Shown here piece by piece: positions 51,312-59,012 of a stretch of DNA of 64,000 nt. The stretch covers positions 1,798,001 through 1,862,000 of the forward strand of contig NZ_JADBED010000001.1 in assembly GCF_014873955.1 (NCBI RefSeq), written 5' to 3'. A model generated the notes under the pieces. It had not been told where the DNA came from. It ran no database searches and worked only from the letters and a program-made list of their open reading frames with translations. Numbering within the stretch: position 1 is the stretch's first letter; each line of letters starts with the position of its first letter. Position numbers and translations under genes: made by a program. The DNA is from Nesterenkonia lutea (GTDB taxonomy: Bacteria; Actinomycetota; Actinomycetes; Actinomycetales; Micrococcaceae).

Positions 51312-51919
51312 GCACACCTCGCATCGGGGTCCTGGCGCTGCAGGGAGCCGTGGCAGAACACGCCCGGGCCCTGGAGTCCGCCGGCGCCGCAGTGTCCACG
51401 GTGCGCCGTCCCGCGGAGCTGGCGGGCCTCGACGGACTGGTCGTCCCCGGAGGCGAGTCGACCACCATGGCGCGGCTTGCGGCGCCCGTGCATCTGATGG
51501 AGGCGATCCGCGAGCGTCACGACGAGGGCATGGCCATGTTCGGCACCTGCGCCGGAATGATCCTGATGGCCGATGAGATCCTCGACGCGGAGGCCCTCAC
51601 CGGCTTCGAGCGGATCGGCGGCCTGGACGTGGTGGTGCGCCGCAACGGCTACGGCAGTCAGCTGGACTCCTTCACCGGCCCGCTCACGGTGGCCGGGCTT
51701 CCGGGGACGGATCTGAGCCCCCTGCAGGCCGTGTTCATCCGTGCGCCCATCATTGAATCCATCGGTCCGCAGGTGGAGGTCATCGCTTCCTGGCAGGACC
51801 GGCCGGTGGCGGTGCGGCAGGGCCGGGTCCTGGCCGCGAGCTTTCATCCGGAGCTGACTCCGGATCACCGTCTGCACCAGCATTTCGTGCAGCTCGCGGC
51901 GGACCGGATCAGCAGCTGA
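51308..51919 (+). CDS. pdxT: pyridoxal 5'-phosphate synthase glutaminase subunit PdxT
   Basis: 203 residues. Class I glutaminase that supplies ammonia to Pdx[13 protein letters not shown] at the start, oxyanion loop PGGEST, nucleophile Cys81 in FGTCAGMI, and the His-Glu pair in [10 protein letters not shown] near the end. GTG 51308 overlaps the pdxS stop. Confidence 0.96.
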   Translation: MSTPRIGVLALQGAVAEHARALESAGAAVSTVRRPAELAGLDGLVVPGGESTTMARLAAPVHLMEAIRERHDEGMAMFGTCAGMILMADEILDAEALTGFERIGGLDVVVRRNGYGSQLDSFTGPLTVAGLPGTDLSPLQAVFIRAPIIESIGPQVEVIASWQDRPVAVRQGRVLAASFHPELTPDHRLHQHFVQLAADRISS

Positions 51920-51999
51920 ACTGAAAACTGCGCCTGCGTCAGGCATGATGGCTCAGGGATGCTGAACTGAACCACGGGACCCTCGACACAGGAGAGACC

Positions 52000-53142
52000 A
52001 TGACAGACGGACCACATCACGGGCAGAGTTCAACCGGGCCCGCAGCCCGCGCCGCGGATCCGAACACGCCTCAGGTCCAGCTGCACATGCTCGCCGGGGA
52101 CCACCCCGAGCTGCGTCCGCTGATCGCTGAGAACCCGAACACCTACCCTGAGCTGCTGCAGTGGCTGGCCGGTCTCGGCGATCCAGCAGTGGATGCCGCG
52201 CTCGCCCGCCGTGCCGGCGCCGGAGGGTCCGCAGCAGCCGATGAGCAGAGCACCACGATGTTGCCGGCCGCTGGTCGAGGACCCACCCAGGGTGGGGGGA
52301 CCGATGAGTTCTCGGCGGTGCAGGACCCGTCCACCGGCTACGACCAGGCCTCCGCCGAGGAACCAGTCCCCCAGCAGCCAGGGTACGAACAGGGCCATGC
52401 CGAGCCCCGCGGCGGCTACTACCCGGCCGCCCCCGGCGCTGGCGCTCCCTGGCAGGCCCCGCCGGCCGGCGGCGCCCATCCCGCCGGCTATCCGCCCAGC
52501 GGCTATCCTGCCGGCTCCTACCCTGCCGAGCGCGAAGAGGAGCCGCGGCGCCGCGGCGGCGGGACCTGTGCCATCATCTTTCTGATCCTTCTGGTGGCCG
52601 CGGCGGCAGTGGTCGCCGCGTACTTCCTCATCTTCGGCGGGGCCCTCAGCGGCGATGACGAAGAGACCGGACAGGACACGGTCTCCCAGGGGGAGGTCGA
52701 GGGAGATCAGCCAGCTCCGGAGGATGCCGAGGAACCCGGCGCCGAGGGTGAGGGCACCACCGAGGAGGAAGCAGACGAGGACTCCGAGGATGCCGTGCGG
52801 CCCGCACCCGAGGACGCCCAGGACATTCCCGCCTTCACCGCGCCCTCCGGCAACATCAACTGTGCGATCAACGAGGATGAGGTCGAGTGCAGCATCATCG
52901 ACTACACCTTCGACACCCCGGAGGACTGCGACGGCCCGGCCCGGCTCTCTCTCGCCTCTGAGGAGCCGCAGCTGGGCTGTGGCGAGACGCCTGGCACGGA
53001 CTCGGCCACCCTGCAGTACGGTCAGTCCGCGAGCAACGGACGCTTCGCCTGCGTCTCCTCCGAATCGGGCTTCGAGTGCTGGAACACCGAGACCGGCAAC
53101 GGCTTCTTCATGGCCCGGCAGAGCTACCAGCTCCAAGACTGA
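52000..53142 (+). CDS. variant leucine-rich-repeat membrane protein with secreted Cys-rich domain (paralog 1)
   Basis: 380 residues. Residues 27-68 are a variant LRR unit (HPELRPLIAENPNTYPELL ... GDPAVDAALARR). Residues 75-185 are Pro/Gly/Tyr-rich. A single membrane helix lies at about 190-213, then an acidic stretch (215-275). The extracytoplasmic C-terminal domain (280-380) has six to eight cysteines and the pattern SGNINCAINEDEVECSI ... YGQSASNGRFACVSSESGFECWN, as in actinobacterial secreted proteins of the DUF6636 kind. Same layout as the protein at 54010-55353. ATG 52000 with GGAGAGA upstream. Cytosolic repeat plus outer domain suggests a sensor or scaffold across the membrane; function unknown. 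Confidence 0.78.
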   Translation: MTDGPHHGQSSTGPAARAADPNTPQVQLHMLAGDHPELRPLIAENPNTYPELLQWLAGLGDPAVDAALARRAGAGGSAAADEQSTTMLPAAGRGPTQGGGTDEFSAVQDPSTGYDQASAEEPVPQQPGYEQGHAEPRGGYYPAAPGAGAPWQAPPAGGAHPAGYPPSGYPAGSYPAEREEEPRRRGGGTCAIIFLILLVAAAAVVAAYFLIFGGALSGDDEETGQDTVSQGEVEGDQPAPEDAEEPGAEGEGTTEEEADEDSEDAVRPAPEDAQDIPAFTAPSGNINCAINEDEVECSIIDYTFDTPEDCDGPARLSLASEEPQLGCGETPGTDSATLQYGQSASNGRFACVSSESGFECWNTETGNGFFMARQSYQLQD

Positions 53143-53168
53143 GCCGTCCCGTGGGAGAACAGCAGTCC

Positions 53169-53996
53169 GTGCGGCGCTCCGCCGTGCCCGCGGGCGCCCT
53201 GATCTGCGTCCTCACGCTCTCCGGCTGTGCCGCGTCGCTGCCCGGTGAGGACGAGCAGGACGAACAGAGCGTGCTCGCCCTGGACCGAGGCCCGCACACC
53301 GAGTCCGAGTCGGGTCCGCCCACGGATCCACCGGCGCCCGGCGCCTCCGGCTCCGCACAGTCCGGGACCGCACAGTCAGGGACCGCCGCCGCGGCAGAGC
53401 GGTTCAGTCTCGACGAGCTCAAGGACATGCCCTATGAGCAGTTCCGATCCGCCGAGGTCAGTCGGGAGCAGCGGTTCCAGCTTCTCTGGCACTATGCCGA
53501 GCTGAGCGGCGACTATGCCGAGCACTTCTCCCCGGAGGAGGATCTCGCGGCGCACAATCCGGTGGAGACCGCCGAAGCCCGGGATGATCCCGAGGAGATC
53601 CTCGACCAGCACTGGTACCTGAACCAGCTCTACCGTCTGGGTGAGCTGCTCGCGGAGGAGCACGGGGGAAGCGAGATCGCACTGAAGCTGGCCCGCGTGG
53701 TGGATCGAGGCGGCGTCCCCGAGCTCAGGTCGATGCTCGACTCTGCCGAGATGGATGTCCCGGCCTGGCTTCTGGAGAGCCGCTACGAGCTGGAGGAGGC
53801 GAAGGAGTGCCTGAGACCCCCGGAAGGCACGCGTACCGCGATCCCGTGGGATGAACAGGTCTGTTGGGAAGTAGAGTTTGAGATCACCGATGGCGAGGTC
53901 GCCAGCCTGATGCCCTATTTCCATTGGACCGAGTTTGAGACCGCCGCCGGTGAGACCGCCGGGTTCTGGAACCGGTCCGCTCTGCACTGGCTCTGA
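53169..53996 (+). CDS. putative lipoprotein of unknown function
   Basis: 275 residues from GTG 53169. Short basic start RRSAVPAG, hydrophobic core LICVLTL and lipobox LSGC make it a lipoprotein. Residues 30-80 are a polar Ser/Gly/Pro linker. The rest is soluble, acidic and mainly helical (SLDELKDMPYEQFRSAEV; DQHWYLNQLYRLGELLAEEHGG) and contains two cysteines. No known family recognised. GTG 53151 is an alternative start; GGGAG lies 11 nt before 53169. It stands between two paralogous LRR membrane proteins and may act with their outer domains. Confidence 0.7.
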   Translation: MRRSAVPAGALICVLTLSGCAASLPGEDEQDEQSVLALDRGPHTESESGPPTDPPAPGASGSAQSGTAQSGTAAAAERFSLDELKDMPYEQFRSAEVSREQRFQLLWHYAELSGDYAEHFSPEEDLAAHNPVETAEARDDPEEILDQHWYLNQLYRLGELLAEEHGGSEIALKLARVVDRGGVPELRSMLDSAEMDVPAWLLESRYELEEAKECLRPPEGTRTAIPWDEQVCWEVEFEITDGEVASLMPYFHWTEFETAAGETAGFWNRSALHWL

Positions 53997-54009
53997 GAAG
54001 AGAGAACGC

Positions 54010-55353
54010 ATGCCCTCGATCTACGACGAACTCGGTGCGATGGCGGCCGATCCCAGCACGGATTGGGACACGCTGCACTGGATCGCGGAGCACCATCCCG
54101 AGCTGCGCCCCGCCGTGGCGGGGAACCCTGCCACCTACCCGGAGCTGATCGAGGCCCTCGGCGCACTGGGCGACCCCGCGATTAACGCGGCGCTGCACCG
54201 GCGAGCGCAGCGCGAGGCCTCTGCCCCGCCTGGCGCCCCCGCCCAGGAACCAGCGCCGTCCCAGCCCGCTCCAGCCTCCGAGCCGGCCGTGCCGGTATCG
54301 CCGAGCCAGCCGGCCGCGCCGGCATCGCCGAGCCAGCCGGTCTCGGAGGCTCAGCGGGTTCCGCAGGCCCGGCCCATTCCACGTGCTCGTCCCGTCGCGC
54401 GCGCCCACCCGGCCGCCGCGGATCCGATCGACGACGACGAGCGCTCCCGCCCCGCCCGAGGAGGCCCCCGCGCGCGGAGGCTGGCGCTCACCGTGCTGCT
54501 CCCGCTCCTGGCACTGGCAGCCGTGGCGGCACTGGTGCTGAACCTGCTCGGCGACTCCGGGGATCCGGTGGGTGAACCGATGCAGCAGGGGGCGACGGCG
54601 CAGCCGTCCCCGGCCGAATCCGGCGCTGAAGCTGATCCTGAAGACGACGCTGACTCGGGAGCTGACGCTGGATCGGAGGGCGAGCCCGGCACCGAGTCCA
54701 GTGAGGAGACATCCACCCCGGCTCAGCTGCGTGCCGCGGCGGCCGCCCTGCCCGCTGAGAGCAGCTGCGAGGCCGCTGCCGAGGACCGTGACGCCCTGAC
54801 CCGGTTCGCCGAGGCCGTCATCACCGAGGACGGTGACTGGTCAGACCCGTCCGACGCAGCCCTCGTCCAGGAGACCCTGACCGGGCTGCAGACGAGCTGC
54901 GGCAACACCTACGCCGCGCGCATCTACCTCGACCTGCAGGGCACCGAGCAGGATGTGCCGGCCCCGCTGCTGGCGGCCGTGGACAGCATGGGTTCGGCGT
55001 GGATCCAGGCATCCTTCTCGACCCAGGGCCAGCAGCTGGATGCCTTCGCCTCCCCCGACGGCAATGTTCTCTGCGAGCTCGCAGATACCCTGCGCTGCAC
55101 GGTGCTCCAGCACAGCTTCTCCGCGCCGGAGGACTGCACGAGCGGCGCGACCTACGCACTCGAGGTCGATCGTGCGGCGGAGCCGGACTGTGACGACCCG
55201 GTGACTCCCGCGGGCCAGCCGGTGCTCGGCCATGGGCAGACCGCCTCGAATGCGTTCTACGCATGCTCCGCGTTCCCTTCGCAGATGTCCTGCTGGAACC
55301 AGCTCACCGGTGAGGGGATCAACCTCTCGGCCTCCCGCAACGCCACATACTGA
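54010..55353 (+). CDS. variant leucine-rich-repeat membrane protein with secreted Cys-rich domain (paralog 2)
   Basis: 447 residues. Residues 20-65 are a variant LRR unit (HHPELRPAVAGNPATYPEL ... GDPAINAALHRR), nearly parallel to the paralog at 52000. Residues 70-155 are Pro/Ala/Gln-rich repeats (PVSPSQPAAPASPSQP). One membrane helix lies at about 159-180. The outer part holds an acidic linker, a helical region (235-330) and a Cys-rich C-terminal domain (345-447, ASPDGNVLCELADTLRCTV ... YGQTASNAFYAC type). ATG 54010 with GAGAAGAGAG upstream, 13 bp after the lipoprotein stop. The three genes from 52000 appear to form one unit. Confidence 0.78.
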   Translation: MPSIYDELGAMAADPSTDWDTLHWIAEHHPELRPAVAGNPATYPELIEALGALGDPAINAALHRRAQREASAPPGAPAQEPAPSQPAPASEPAVPVSPSQPAAPASPSQPVSEAQRVPQARPIPRARPVARAHPAAADPIDDDERSRPARGGPRARRLALTVLLPLLALAAVAALVLNLLGDSGDPVGEPMQQGATAQPSPAESGAEADPEDDADSGADAGSEGEPGTESSEETSTPAQLRAAAAALPAESSCEAAAEDRDALTRFAEAVITEDGDWSDPSDAALVQETLTGLQTSCGNTYAARIYLDLQGTEQDVPAPLLAAVDSMGSAWIQASFSTQGQQLDAFASPDGNVLCELADTLRCTVLQHSFSAPEDCTSGATYALEVDRAAEPDCDDPVTPAGQPVLGHGQTASNAFYACSAFPSQMSCWNQLTGEGINLSASRNATY

Positions 55354-55363
55354 GACCCGGGCG

Positions 55364-55789
55364 TCACTCCACGTCTGGGTGCAGCTCACCCGCGCGAGCG
55401 ATCATGCTGCGGAACTCGGTCTGGTCGAGGTTCTCGAGCTTGGTGAACGTCAATGCTGCGGCACCGACCTTCACCTTGCCGAGCCTGTCCGCGCGGTGCT
55501 TGAGCAGGTAGCCGCCTTCCTCCGCTGCGTTGAGGTAGACCGAGAGGTGCTTGGACTGCTCAGCCAGACCGATCAGGAACCAGTCGACGTCGGCGCCCCT
55601 GGGGCGCGGCTGGCGCATCCTGCCGTAGCCGATGATCGTCTGCTCGGTGTCGCCCCACATGGCGCCGCGCCAGAGCACTCGGCTCAGCCCGGGCAGCTCT
55701 GTGCTGATCAGCGCGTCCAGGGCCGTCATCTCCTCCGTGCGGGCCACACTGCGGAGGTATTCGTCCACGTCATCGGTGACCGGTTCCAT
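55364..55789 (-). CDS. DUF1801 domain protein
   Basis: 141 residues. DUF1801/YdhG-like fold: DVDEYLRSVARTEEMTALDALISTELPG, VLWRGAMWGDTEQTIIGYG and the late LDQTEFRSMIARAGEL. Structural relatives are small cytosolic proteins without known activity. Convergent with the preceding LRR gene and divergent from the glycosyltransferase fusion. Confidence 0.85.
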   Translation of the reverse strand: MEPVTDDVDEYLRSVARTEEMTALDALISTELPGLSRVLWRGAMWGDTEQTIIGYGRMRQPRPRGADVDWFLIGLAEQSKHLSVYLNAAEEGGYLLKHRADRLGKVKVGAAALTFTKLENLDQTEFRSMIARAGELHPDVE

Positions 55790-55846
55790 GGCGCGAGCCT
55801 ACCCCCGGGCTCCTCAACTCCTGCGCTCCCGTACTCCCGTACTCCC

Positions 55847-56024
55847 GTACTCCCGGGCGAGTATGCGTCACCTCCTGTGGGCGGATGCGGCAGCCGGTCG
55901 CCGCCGCCATCGTGGTAGACACCACCCACTCACCGGAGGTCTCGTGTCCCACCACCCAGATTCCCCAGCCGCCGATCGGCAGTCCGGAAGCGCGTGGTCA
56001 GCCCACGCTGACGACGCCGCGGCC
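55847..56024 (+). repeat. 178-bp duplicated leader, copy 1
   Basis: Aligns without gaps to 58124-58301, with about 155 identical positions of 178 by hand count (about 87%). It includes GTACTCCCGG, a run GAGTATGCGTC, GGAGGT at 55935-55940 and a GTG at 55944. In copy 1 the GTG opens a 35-codon frame that ends over the start of the glycosyltransferase fusion. Three GTACTCCC units (from 55831) precede it. Confidence 0.95.
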
Positions 56025-56051
56025 CTACGATCGGAGAGAAGACCATGCTGA
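55944..56051 (+). CDS. 35-residue leader peptide upstream of the glycosyltransferase fusion
   Basis: Starts at GTG 55944 behind GGAGGT (55935-55940) and reads [19 protein letters not shown]..., ending at TGA 56049-56051, which overlaps the ATG at 56045. The first 27 codons match the N-terminus of the ABC ATPase at 58221 because both lie in the duplicated segment. It may be a translated coupling peptide or a fossil of the ATPase start. Expression is unproven. Confidence 0.5.
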   Translation: MSHHPDSPAADRQSGSAWSAHADDAAALRSERRPC

Positions 56052-58045
56052 CGCTGGCCATCGGCCTCGCTGTCGCCGGCGCGTGCTGTTTCGCGGGCAC
56101 CGTCCTTCTGCAGCACCGCGCCGTCCACCAGGCGACACCCGGTGGGGAGGGTCGGGCACTGGGGCTGCCCGCCGTGCGGAAGATCCTGAGCACCCCCGGC
56201 TGGTACCTCGGGATCGGTCTCGCCGGGCTGGGCGCCGGTCTGCACGTCCTCGCCCTGACCATGGCACCACTTGCCGTGATACAGCCGATCGGTGTGCTCA
56301 CCCTCGTGCTCACTGTGCTGTTCGCGGGGACCGCGCTCACCCGGGCCGTGCTCACCGCGCTGGTGCTGAGCGTGACCGGCGTGACGGGCTTCGTCGCCCT
56401 GTCCGCCATGACCACGGACGCCGACCTGCCCGCGCCCGATCTCCTCTCGGCACAGTGGGCCGTGCTCGGCGCGGCAGGGCTGGTCGCAGCGGCCCGGTAC
56501 ACCCGGGGCAGGGCCCAGTGCCTGTTCCTCGCGCTCGCGACAGCGGTGCTGTTCGGATTCACCTCGGCGCTCATCCGAGCGGCAGCCGTGGCACCGCTGC
56601 CCGGCGGCATGGTCGCCCTCGTGCTCGCCGAGGCAGCGGTGGCTGTCCTCGTCGGGGTGTGGCTGCTGCACCAGGCCTATGCCAGCGGACCCGCGGCGGT
56701 CGTGGCAGGCGCGACCACCATCGTCGACCCGCTCAGCGCGGTCCTCATCGGCGTCTTCGCCTATGGCGAGATGACCCCCGGTCAGCTCGCCGGCATGGCT
56801 GTTCCCGGGGCAGTCGCCGTCGCCGGGCTCGTGCTCCTCTCCCGCGCGGTGCCCACGGCCAAAGATCCCACACCGCCCGCCCGCGAGAAGCGGCGCGAGG
56901 GTCCGCTGCGCATCGCGGTCACCGCGGACACCTATGCGCCGGACGTGAACGGAGCGGCGAACTTCGCGTTCCGGCTGGCGTCCGGGCTGGTCGGTCGCGG
57001 GCACGACGTGCACGTCATCTGCCCGTCGACCAACGACAAGACCTTCACTGAGATGGTCGGCGGAGTGACGGTCCACCGGATCGGTTCGATGCGGACGCCG
57101 TTCCACCCGACGTTCCGGTTCTGCCCGCCGTGGCGCACGGCACACGCCGTTCCGGCATTGCTCTCCGAGATCGATCCTGACGTCGTGCACACCCAGGCCC
57201 ACTTCCTCGTCGGCCGCAGCGCGGTCCGTGCCGCGACGGCGACAGGGATCCCCGTGGTCGCCACGAACCACTTCATGCCGGAGAACCTGCTGGGCTACGC
57301 CCCGCTGCCCCGCTTCATCCACCGCCTCTTCACTCGGCTGGCTTGGCGCGACCTGGTCCGGATCTTCGGCCGCGCGACGGTCTGCACCACCCCGACTCCC
57401 CGTGCGGCCGAACTGCTCGAGCGCAACGGACTGAACCGTCCCGTGATGGCGATCTCCTGTGGGATCGACCGCGCGCACTACGCGGGTCCGCCGGAGCTCA
57501 CCGGCGTGCCGACCATCCTGTTCGTGGGCAGGCTGGACGCGGAGAAGAACGTCCACGAGCTGCTCGAGGCCGCTGCCATGCTGCCACCGGATGCGCGCGT
57601 CGAGGTCGTCGGCGAGGGATCTCAGCGGCACCGGCTGGAGGTGCTGGCCGCAGACCTCGGCATCGCCGAGCGGGTGATGTTCCACGGGTTCGTTCCGGAC
57701 GAGGAACTGGTGCGGGCCTACCGGCGCTGCGCCGTGTTCTGCATGCCAGGGACCGCCGAGCTGCAGAGCCTCGTGACCATGGAGGCCATGGCCGCGGGCA
57801 AGCCCGTTGTGGCTGCGGACGCCATGGCGCTCCCCCACCTGGTGCGTTCCGGGCAGAACGGCTGGCTCTATACGCCCGGCGACGTGACCGAGCTGGCCGG
57901 GCGCCTCGCCGCTGTCCTCGCCGACGAGCAGACCAGGACGGCGATGGGCAGGCAGAGCCTGGAGCTGATCTCGGTCCACGACCTCGGGTCCACGCTGGAC
58001 CAGTTCGAAGGGATCTACCACGACGTCGTCGTGCTCCAGCGGTGA
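56045..58045 (+). CDS. DMT/NIPA-like transporter fused to GT4 glycosyltransferase
   Basis: 666 residues, one frame. Residues 1-280 form about nine membrane segments of the drug/metabolite-transporter type (MLTLAIGLAVAGACCFAGTVLLQHRAV; IQPIGVLTLVLTVLFAG; ATTIVDPLSAVLIGVFAYGE). Residues 291-666 form a GT4/GT-B glycosyltransferase: RIAVTADTYAPDVNGAANFAF, THAQAHF-like DVVHTQAHFLVG, LFVGRLDAEKNVHELLEAA and the acidic donor-site end GTAELQSLVTMEAMAAGKPVVAA. The GT half resembles mannosyl- or hexosyltransferases of cell-envelope glycolipid synthesis. A lipid-linked sugar could be both made and moved by one protein, but this is inferred. The duplicated leader is directly upstream. Confidence 0.85.
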   Translation: MLTLAIGLAVAGACCFAGTVLLQHRAVHQATPGGEGRALGLPAVRKILSTPGWYLGIGLAGLGAGLHVLALTMAPLAVIQPIGVLTLVLTVLFAGTALTRAVLTALVLSVTGVTGFVALSAMTTDADLPAPDLLSAQWAVLGAAGLVAAARYTRGRAQCLFLALATAVLFGFTSALIRAAAVAPLPGGMVALVLAEAAVAVLVGVWLLHQAYASGPAAVVAGATTIVDPLSAVLIGVFAYGEMTPGQLAGMAVPGAVAVAGLVLLSRAVPTAKDPTPPAREKRREGPLRIAVTADTYAPDVNGAANFAFRLASGLVGRGHDVHVICPSTNDKTFTEMVGGVTVHRIGSMRTPFHPTFRFCPPWRTAHAVPALLSEIDPDVVHTQAHFLVGRSAVRAATATGIPVVATNHFMPENLLGYAPLPRFIHRLFTRLAWRDLVRIFGRATVCTTPTPRAAELLERNGLNRPVMAISCGIDRAHYAGPPELTGVPTILFVGRLDAEKNVHELLEAAAMLPPDARVEVVGEGSQRHRLEVLAADLGIAERVMFHGFVPDEELVRAYRRCAVFCMPGTAELQSLVTMEAMAAGKPVVAADAMALPHLVRSGQNGWLYTPGDVTELAGRLAAVLADEQTRTAMGRQSLELISVHDLGSTLDQFEGIYHDVVVLQR

Positions 58046-58123
58046 GCCGCACCCGCCCGACGTCAACCGGCGGGCGCACCCGATGGCGGGAGCAGGTCGG
58101 TCAGCCGCCGCTCGGTCGCTCCT

Positions 58124-58301
58124 GTACTCCCGGACGAGTATGCGTCGCCTCCTGTGGGCGGATGTGGCGGTCGGCGGCCGCCGGCATCGTAGTAAGCACC
58201 AACCACTCAGCGGAGGTCTCGTGTCTGAACATCCAGATTCCCCAGTCATCGATCGGCAGTCCGGAAGCGCATGGTCAGCCAGCGCTGACGACGCCGCGGC
58301 C
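58124..58301 (+). repeat. 178-bp duplicated leader, copy 2
   Basis: Second copy of 55847-56024. Here the GTG (58221) starts the ABC ATPase gene, so the segment includes the first 27 codons of that protein. It lies 78 bp after the glycosyltransferase fusion. Confidence 0.95.
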
Positions 58302-59012
58302 ATGCTCGTCGGCGCCGTCAAGCGATATGGCTCCGGCCAGTCGGCCGTGGTCGCGCTCGACGAGGTCACCATCGCGTTCCCGGCGGGGAAGTTCACGGCT
58401 GTGATGGGGCCCTCGGGTTCGGGAAAGTCGACGATGATGCACTGCGCCGCGGGGCTGGATCAGCTGACCTCGGGCCGCGCATTCGTCGGCAGCACGGATC
58501 TCTCGACCCTCGACGACCGCGAGCTGACACGGCTGCGTCGAGAACGGATCGGGTTCGTGTTCCAGGCGTTCAATCTCGTGGCCACCCTCACGGTCGAGGA
58601 GAACATCTGCCTGCCCCTGACGTTGTCGGGCCGCCAGCCGAGCGAGGGGGTGCTCGACCAGGTCGTGTCGATGCTGCGCCTCGGTGATCGCATGCACCAC
58701 CGACCGTCGGAGCTCTCGGGCGGCCAGCAGCAGCGCGTCGCCGTCGCCCGGGCCCTGGTCGCCCGGCCCCAGGTGGTGTTCGCCGACGAGCCCACCGGCA
58801 ACCTCGACACTCGGTCCGGACAGGAGATCCTCGGATTCCTCCGCTCAGCGGTCGACGAGCATCACCAGTCGATCGTCATGGTCACCCACGATCCCAACGC
58901 CGCTGCCTGGGCGGACCAGGTCGTGTTCGTCGCCGACGGCAGAGTGCACGACGTGATGGATCGCCCCTCGGCCGATTCGGTGCTCGACGTGGTAAAGGAT
59001 CTGGGGCGATGA
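58221..59012 (+). CDS. ABC transporter ATP-binding protein (MacB/LolD type)
   Basis: 263 residues. Walker [13 protein letters not shown] (about 63-74), Q-loop FQAFNLV, signature [15 protein letters not shown], Walker [13 protein letters not shown] and H-loop THDPNA. Family partners are FtsX-type permeases for peptide or lipoprotein export. GTG 58221 gives an unusual polar N-terminus of 27 residues before [13 protein letters not shown] 58302 would be an alternative but has no ribosome site, whereas GGAGGT stands 9 nt before the GTG. Overlaps the permease gene as ATGA. Confidence 0.94.
   Translation: MSEHPDSPVIDRQSGSAWSASADDAAAMLVGAVKRYGSGQSAVVALDEVTIAFPAGKFTAVMGPSGSGKSTMMHCAAGLDQLTSGRAFVGSTDLSTLDDRELTRLRRERIGFVFQAFNLVATLTVEENICLPLTLSGRQPSEGVLDQVVSMLRLGDRMHHRPSELSGGQQQRVAVARALVARPQVVFADEPTGNLDTRSGQEILGFLRSAVDEHHQSIVMVTHDPNAAAWADQVVFVADGRVHDVMDRPSADSVLDVVKDLGR

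Noticed and set aside
55868..58396. 842-codon open frame on the minus strand opposite the glycosyltransferase fusion
   Set aside because: It is a GC-rich shadow: composition is Arg/His/Pro-heavy with no domain, while the plus-strand frame has clear transporter and GT4 motifs.
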